Positions 57,223 to 64,000 of a stretch of 64,000 bases of DNA are shown here, in pieces. A model generated the notes under the pieces. It was not told where the DNA came from, made no database searches, and saw only the letters and a list, made by a program, of their open reading frames with translations. This DNA is from Trissonchulus latispiculum. Lineage: Eukaryota; Nematoda; Enoplea; Enoplida; Ironidae. Each line of letters opens with the position of its first letter. Position 1 is the stretch's first letter. Made by a program: the position numbers and the translations under genes. The stretch lies in contig JASAND010028777.1 of NCBI GenBank assembly GCA_030248195.1, positions 1 through 64,000 on the forward strand, in the 5' to 3' direction.

Positions 57223-58989
57223 ACCGTAAGGAGTCCAAGAATACTCTCAAGAGCAAAGCTGTATATAGATCTTGGTGAGACAATTCCAATGATTATAAGC
57301 TCGTCCGTGTAGGGTACCCACAGCGCAAGTTATGGCGGATTAAAGCAAATTTCTCCAAAATTCAAATTTTCACGCCGCGACTTTTCTAGGCTAAATGATG
57401 TAATTGTAGCAAATTTGAATGAATTTCAACGACAATTGCGCTTTTAAAGTCCAAAAATACACGAACCCGAACCAGCACCTTAATTTGCTAAACTTTGTTT
57501 CAATACAATATATAGGATCATCACTGACAGCTAATCGCATTGTTAAACTTGCATTGCAACCATTTTTATTTCTTAATTTTAACTTTAAATTAATTTTTTC
57601 ATCAATCGGCTGAAAATTATCACTCTCAACATTATGTACATTAATATCAACATGTGCAGCTGAAGTAAAGAAAGACCGTATAAAGGTAAAATTATAAGCG
57701 ATTGTGTGCGAGCTGATAACATTGAGCGTTTATATAACTTAACAAGCAATGTCTTTAGTAACGAGTGTTTAATACCTTTTCAATTGTGCATGTGCATGCA
57801 TAGGCATGCTGAGCTGTAGAAGTAATTACACAAAAATTTATCTTGGCGAATCTGACTCGCTGCTACCATTTTTAATTAAAATTAATTATCTTGATAAATA
57901 AGGCAGCATACATATTTGGGGCACACAATCTCTCATTTTCATATCTGTGATTCGTCCTAAGAAAAATAACGTGTGACCACCTGTGTAATGAGAAAAGTAT
58001 GCGGATTAAAGCAAATTATTTTTAACTAATTACTAATTAATTTAGTTCAGTAAACTTTCAATTTAGCAATCTTTAGTGATAAAACTTGATAAAAATAGAA
58101 CAAAAAACAGACCAAAACTTAAATCAAAATAGAAAAGATCACTAGAAATTAGGTTCGATGTTTGATTGTGGAAACAGTGTGCGTGAACACCGAAAACCTT
58201 TATTTTTGTAAAAACCCATGCACTTACAATTTCAGCTAGGACGGAAATAAATTTTCCATTGCATCCATCACTACAACAAATTCCGAGCAATTTTTAGTCG
58301 GGAATGTCCACTTTATAGCTATGTTAAAGGATTTAAGGTTTATTAATTAAAATTTAATTAATTAAAAAAGTAACTTAATTTTAGTTCAGTCACTGGAGAG
58401 CCTTAACTACTAGAAATATTTAACAGCCGATAACTTGATTTTGACGCATTTGCTCACTATGATCCTTCAAAAGTGTAATGGCCCAACTGACTGAACACGT
58501 GGGCAAGCAGCTGGACAAGCTCAATTCTGTATGTAGTATGAAACTAGTTCAAATCTGATTATCAATTTACTTTAACAAGTAGAATTTTTTGAAAAAAATT
58601 TCCAATGCTAATGGAACGAGACAGACTGCTCTACCACTTTCAGTTGGGGTCCCTGGTACTTCATCAAGCAGGTCTCAAATATACGTTTTGACAATAATTA
58701 CAATTTTAAAGAGTCTGTGTAGTAAAGTTTAGAGTGCAATCTGAATTAACACAAACTAAAACTAAATGCCGAAGGAAATGTTGTCTAATAAACGGAATAT
58801 CCGGTGCTGATCCAAGACGTTCTGTCCGGTTCATCTTCATAGTTTAAGGAAAGATCATTCCCTTGCCGATATGGCAAACTTCTATAACCGCAGAGACCAA
58901 TGAATGAACAGAGATTATGAATGAATGAGTATGCATGAACAGAGAATGTGAATTTTTCAGTCACTTCATTATATTTTACATTTATTTTG
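57223..58989. other. Intergenic, nothing recognised
   Basis: AT-rich DNA between the sulfotransferase copies without supported exons or repeats. Confidence 0.5.
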
Positions 58990-58997
58990 CTCCTTAT

Positions 58998-59637
58998 TAG
59001 AGATGAGCATGTGTCATATATATAAATTAAGTTTTATACTATATCTAAATTCTGGAATTGTTCTGTGAACCTTTCTGTGTTGTTTTGACTGCGATCTGCT
59101 ATAAGCAGTCGCACATTAGACTCTTGACATTTTCTTGAGTCTCGTAGTTGCTTTCCTTCCATTGTGGCAGTTAGTATTGGATTGTCCTCAATAAAGAGCG
59201 GCTGCGCTCTAGCTGTAGTTTCTAGTGGGTTAAAGCCATAACACATGGGCCGGATTTTTTCGGCCCGGCCCGGCCCGGCCCACTCCAAAATCTTGCTCGG
59301 CCCGGCCCGGCCCGGCCCGCTGGCAAAATTTTTCGGCCCGGCCCGGCCCGCCAAAAGAAAATTTCCAAAATTTTACTAACAATATTATTTCAAAGGCTCC
59401 AATGCAATATGGAAACGCTAAATTATGCTACAAAATGTTAAATTTTGCTGTAAAATAGCCAGAATGAGTAGATATTTAGCTAATTTTAGCGATTTTAGAA
59501 CATTTTCTATAGTCGATCCGGCCCGTATCGGCCCGCGCTGGCCCGCATTTATAAAATTTTGTGCCCGGCCCGGCCCGGCCCGCTAATAAATGGATGCCGG
59601 CCCGGGCCAGGCCGACGGGCCGAAATGCTCATCTCTA
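58998..59637. mobile_element. hAT-like MITE with GGCCCGG words carrying a possible captured fragment
   Basis: The ends are TAGAGATGAGCA and TGCT-CATCTCTA. The flanks are an exact 8-bp target duplication, CTCCTTAT (58990-58997 and 59638-59645). GGCCCGGCCC words fill 59250-59350 and 59520-59620 around an AT core. Unlike the other word-rich elements, the left end is followed by about 230 bp of ordinary sequence (59014-59245). On the minus strand this is open for about 70 codons to a stop (ORF 59354-59034). Confidence 0.9.
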
Positions 59638-60052
59638 CTCCTTATACTACATCGTCAAATCGTGTAAGGCCGACTTGGCCAGGCAAAGCTTTCGGTTGCT
59701 ACAATTCTATAAGTTGCTAAAATTCTATGTACTTGCATCGTCTAACTTGAGCGATCTATTATATGGTTGTAAAGCTCCGCTTTTGACTTGCCTTTCGGTG
59801 GTACATATCTTGACTCATTCCATTTCCTTTATCGCTCCTTTCAGTGATTGCAGATCTATTGCTCAGAGTGCTTAAAGCTTTAGCCCTACCGTTCTAACTT
59901 CAAATCGAGTCAATTTCTATCCCACCAACCATGCAATTGGGGAAGCAATTAAAGAAACAGACGCCGCCAGACGATAACAATTTTATTAGAAAAATGCAAT
60001 GGTAAAAATCACCGCTAAAAAGTCTGATTATCAATAATTTATCCCTGATTTG
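59638..60052. other. Intergenic, 3' flank of sulfotransferase A
   Basis: No gene seen. Confidence 0.5.
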
Positions 60053-63000
60053 TTATACAGGAAACGAATCTGGTATTTCCAGTTTGCGACAAACAGAGTT
60101 ATACAGTTTCTTCTTTTCTATTGTAAGCTCGGAGATGGGGACCTTTGCCAATCTTTCCTGACTGAGCACGGAACCCGCTTGGGAATCTTCTTCCATTCTG
60201 GCAACTGACGCCTTCACGTCTCCTTTGGTCCCAATAAAATCAAACAAAGCCTAAAACAATCAGATCGTGAAAGAAGGCAGGGATAAACAGTTCTACTGTT
60301 CTACTACTTTTGGGATTTCTTCGTTTCCTGCGATGAAATGTCGGCTTCTTATCTCCCACTTTCTCATTCATTAAAGACATCATAAAATCATCCACAAACT
60401 ACCGCAGTACTAGATTAACTTTTATTTCCTTTCGCTGACTCTCGTTAGTTACTAATGAAAGTTAAAGTTAAAAAGGACAGCAATTCATGCTGTACCACTT
60501 ATTAAGTTTAAATTGTATTTAGCTATCTACCCAAACCGAACTGTCTAGGTCTGAAAAGTAGCCCTGCCGGGGCTAGCTCGGCCTAGCCTATCCTGGATCG
60601 GCCTAGATTGATTAAGTACTAACTAGCGAGCGAGCATATGAACAAGAAGACGTTAAAAATGTTAAAAGGATAAAAAATGCCGGGCCATTATAATGACATC
60701 CATTATGTAGCGGATCTTGCCGGGCCGACATTCATTCTGTAGCGGGCCAGGCAGTGCACGAGAAATTTTTAACTGCGAGGCGGAGCGTCCCGAAACAGAC
60801 CGGATCGACTCTAGAAAATGTTGTGAATGCACTAAAATTAGCTACATGTTTATTCATTCTGGTTATTTTACAGCAAAAATTAACATTTCGTAGCATAAGT
60901 TAGCGTTTCCATCATGCATTGAAACTCTTGAAATAATGCTGCTAGGGAAATCTTGGAAATATTCTTTTGTCGAGCCGAACTTTTTCAGCTTGTGGGTCGG
61001 ACCGGGCTACAAAATTTTGCCAGCATACCGGGCCGAGCAAGATTTGGGAGCGGGCTGGACCGGGCCGGGTCGAAAAAATCCGGCCCGTGCTCATCTCTAG
61101 TACAGAGTCAGCGATAAAGGAAATAGCGCAGATAGAGTGGGATCCCAAGAAATTCCGCATTTGAATGGAAATTAAATCACAATGAGCCAAGCCAACGTTC
61201 TACTATGGCTCTAAATGTCCAGTGCCTTTTTTGCATCCAGGGAATAGGTAGACCAAGGAATCCCAAGGACTATATTCCCTTCGCTGTAAACTCCGTCCTA
61301 CTCTTTTGTACAGATAAACAAACTAAGAGTTTTCTTCAACGTGCACCGTGCACAGGCCAGTGCGCGAGTCCACCAATTTTGCGCATCTTCCGCCCGACTC
61401 AGCTGTATCTTAAGTTTCTGCTAAAACGATGCAACGTCGTTTCTGGCTAAGGTTGGAATAGAACGTCGACAGTTCCATCAATTGACTAACACCTAATCAG
61501 TCGGCTGCTTAACCACTCTGAGCATAGGTTTTGTCGTGTTCAGAAACCGCTCTGACTTTGAAGCATACATAATTCATACTTCATACCTATTGGAACATTT
61601 GCTTACTTGAATCAATTTCTCAGGATTAGAGACCAAGTCTTCATAGACGACCTCAAAGAAGTCAATTCCTGCCTCTTTCTGTTTCAAGTATCTTGAGTAG
61701 GGTATGATGTAGTAGAGAAATGATACATCTAAAGGATCAGAAGCCTCAGGCATTGTCGTCCAACAGTCTGGTTCAAACCTAAAATTTCAAGCATACAAAC
61801 ATATATAACCTCATGCAAACTTATAAACTGATTCAAGATCTTCAACGGTGACAAATTAATAATATATAAATAATTTCTGTGATCAATTTTCTAACATTTT
61901 TTGTTTTTCTGTTTCGTATTAAACTGAGTGGGTTATGCTAACTGGCATAATTTATTGGCTGTTTAGTTTAAATTTGAATTTCCAAATAATTACATATTTT
62001 ACATTTGGCAAATTATTTCAGCATGATATACCTTTTCCATGGATTTATAATTGGCAGATCAAATTTATTAAACTGGAGCAAGCGAGTTGCAGATCCGTCT
62101 ACTTCGAACATTCGTTCTATTGATGCAAGCAATTTGGGAAGAGTTCTAAAATTTACAGACGGAAGCAGAATACCATTTATCGAGTTTACATAAAAAGTAG
62201 AGCTGGAGCATATTTACCGTACTCTCCCGAAAATTCGGACAGCCAAAAAATTTGGCACTGTTCGCAGGGACAAGAGATAGGTTGCTTTTCAACTTCAAAC
62301 ATTTTCTCAATGGACGCAACTACTTTCTGCACTTCTATAAAGAAGAGTTGTAAATCTAGTACTGCGTTTCTTCACAGGTTTATTAGGTTTACCCTGGATT
62401 GCATGGAATAAGATTAGGGCCAACTGCGGTTAGCCGAGTACTATGTCCAATTTTTGAATGGGAAACCATCCTCGGCTAATTTGCAGTTAGTCCCAACCTT
62501 ATTTGGTGCAATCAATAGATTTAGATTTGTTTACTCTATACGCATGTCTCCAAGGAGTCTATTGTTCTGCGTGTTGCGCAGTCACAATAGTCTGAGACAA
62601 ATGACTGAAATCATAAATGGTTATCGATAACAAAGTTCTTATTAATTTTATTTTTCCTCATTGGATTGATCCGGCAAAAATTCCAACACTAGACACAAGA
62701 GTGACGATCTGTAATTGGAAGGGCTCAATCCTATTTCTATTTCGATTGCTGCAATGCTGCATAATGTGCAAATTTCAAAGGTCAACTTTAGCTCACTTTT
62801 GAATAGCTGCATATGTCCTCTCTCCCGATAGCCATTACCTAATTCTGTTTCGATTACTGAAGAAAAGTGATTTCTCATACACAGCATAAAAGCTATTACC
62901 TTCTATGAATGAATACATGCTTCACGGATGGCATGGCTTTAACTATATCTGGAACAATGATCCCTCCGTTTGACTGCGTTTTTACGATACACGTTTCCGA

Positions 63001-63960
63001 AGAGTCAAATGTGGCACACAAATGAGTGAAGGCTGATCTGATTAAAGCGTAGAAATCAGCATCACTGAACGCATCCTCCTTTCTCAGTATGCAGAGATGT
63101 GTGAAAATATCTGGTTCTGATAGCGCCACTATGCTAAAATAAAAAGGAACAGTTTTAGATTCCACTCCTATTTTCTAGCCTCCTCAAGCAAGGACAAAGT
63201 ACAAGCCTTACGGCACTCAAGGAGTAAGGAAAAATTGGGCATAGGGAAGCAAAAATAGCCGAAAAATTTGCGGGAGTTTGTTGGTTAATTTTTCACCAAA
63301 AACTGACCAAAATTTTGAAGTTTTCCCGAAACATTTATTTTGTACAAAGCTTTTTAAACAATTGCTGAATTTTATTATAATTATTATTAAGGTTAATTTT
63401 GAGAAAATTTACGTCAATTTATGCATCCCATGCAAAAATTTGGATTCAAGGTGCAAACCCCCTCAAAAATCTTTTGGGACAAGCCTCCCCTCCCAAGTAG
63501 CCGACCTTTTGTTTGAAAAGTTATCTTGTACAATCTTTTTTAGTTTATAAGTCATAAGCAAACCCTGCAATGTTTATGGCTCCAATGTTTCCGACTCACT
63601 CTCTCTCTCTCTCTCCAATAGTTTGAGCGCAAAGACGGAATTTGAGGAACGCAAGAATCCCAGCTTAAAGTTCACAATTTTATGATTACTTTGTCTGGAC
63701 AGAGTCACTTGTTCTGTTTTCCAAATGTTAGAGTACAGTTACTTTCTTAAGTCTGTCCGCAGTCGTTTTAAGATGCATTACTTGTCTGATCCTTGAAGCA
63801 TTCGCGTACACAATGTTGTTCCCGATCTCGGGCAGTTGCTCATATAAACCATTTTACACTTTGGGGCTTCAATGTGCTTGTCTAAATTCTTGAACTGGTT
63901 AACAGATATTCGAGCCACAAGCCAGGCATCGTGGAATTGTTGGAATAGTACAAAGGGAAC
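60053..63960 (-). CDS. Sulfotransferase-like enzyme, copy A (five exons; N-terminus beyond the window)
   Basis: Exons 63960-63782, 63133-62900, 62145-62032, 61778-61607 and 60250-60053 (TAA) are identical in length to their copy B counterparts, except for the shared 3' end. They join in phase to 298 residues. The P-loop CPRSGTTLCTRML, the KTQSNGGIIVPDIVKAMP block, the FIHRR...ASIERM 3'-phosphate motif and VVYEDLVSNPEKLIQ are all intact. The C-terminus is DSQAGSVLSQERLAKVP...IPDSFPV. Role and reaction are as for copy B. The exon with the first 106 residues of copy B must lie right of 63968. The protein differs from copy B mostly by scattered conservative changes, so the duplication is recent, yet the introns differ in transposon content. 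Confidence 0.87.
60665..61099. mobile_element. Second, decayed copy of the GGCCCGG hAT-like element
   Basis: Its right end ...CGGCCCGTGCTCATCTCTA and the AT core (inverted relative to 59380-59500) match the element at 58998. The left end is eroded and no target duplication remains. It lies in the last intron of sulfotransferase A. Confidence 0.65.
62218..62334 (-). pseudogene. Relic duplicate of sulfotransferase exon 3 (3'-phosphate-binding exon)
   Basis: Between the exons at 62900 and 62145 lies a sequence bounded by TTTATAG and GTAAAT that reads VVASIEKMFEVEK, clearly a duplicate of LLASIERMFEVDG in the true exon. Its start is two bases short relative to the true exon, so inclusion would give a stop after nine codons. 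It is a dead duplicate or a frame-breaking alternative exon. Copy B has no equivalent. Confidence 0.7.
63598..63617. repeat. (CT)n microsatellite
   Basis: About nine CT units in an intron of sulfotransferase A. Confidence 0.9.
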
Positions 63961-64000
63961 CTGAAACAGTTGAGTTTGTAGAAGTGTAAAATGAAAACTC

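Overview
The window is nuclear DNA from an animal, almost certainly an invertebrate that I cannot name. Genes are split by GT-AG introns whose phases agree across every junction I could join. There is no bacterial-style gene packing. The recognisable proteins belong to animal families: a TBC1D13-type Rab GAP, a two-pore-domain (K2P) potassium channel, and two membrane/Golgi-type sulfotransferase-like genes. The DNA is AT-rich and heavily loaded with small inverted-repeat transposons.

Layout. (1) 0-17.2 kb, + strand: the last eight exons of a TBC1D13 homologue (377-17196). Its 12 kb third intron in this window holds a complete three-exon K2P channel gene on the opposite strand (3509-9326). (2) 17.2-20.4 kb: intergenic DNA with GC-rich repeats. 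(3) 20.5-30.5 kb, - strand: a gene of at least eight exons for an unrecognised protein with an RS-rich N-terminus; one internal exon is unresolved, and its introns carry several nested foldback elements. (4) 30.7-37.0 kb: a stretch without long ORFs, with a four-copy 29-30 bp tandem repeat at its left edge, at least thirteen strong stem-loops and one perfect six-unit heat-shock element. (5) 37-45 kb: intergenic DNA with several foldback transposons. (6) 45.5-54.5 kb and 60.05-63.96 kb, - strand: two tandem, nearly identical sulfotransferase-like genes, the second running off the window. A broken gypsy-type gag/protease relic lies between them.

The most unusual features are these. The K2P channel has lost the TIGFGD-type second selectivity filter, has a short cap region, and carries a tail of about 640 residues with six 15-residue repeats and many Q-T/D motifs. 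There is a class of short hAT-like elements with exact or near-exact 8-bp target duplications; each family fills its arms with iterations of one short self-complementary GC-rich word (GGCCGGCC, GGGGCC, CCGGAGCT or GGCCCGG). The 31-37 kb region is rich in hairpins and contains the heat-shock element. The last exon of the RS-rich gene also has a second, inverted copy 31 kb away, inside an intron of a sulfotransferase gene.

The genes do not form an operon or an obvious pathway. The functional links I can see are the nested antisense pair (TBC1D13/K2P) and the tandem duplication of the sulfotransferases.
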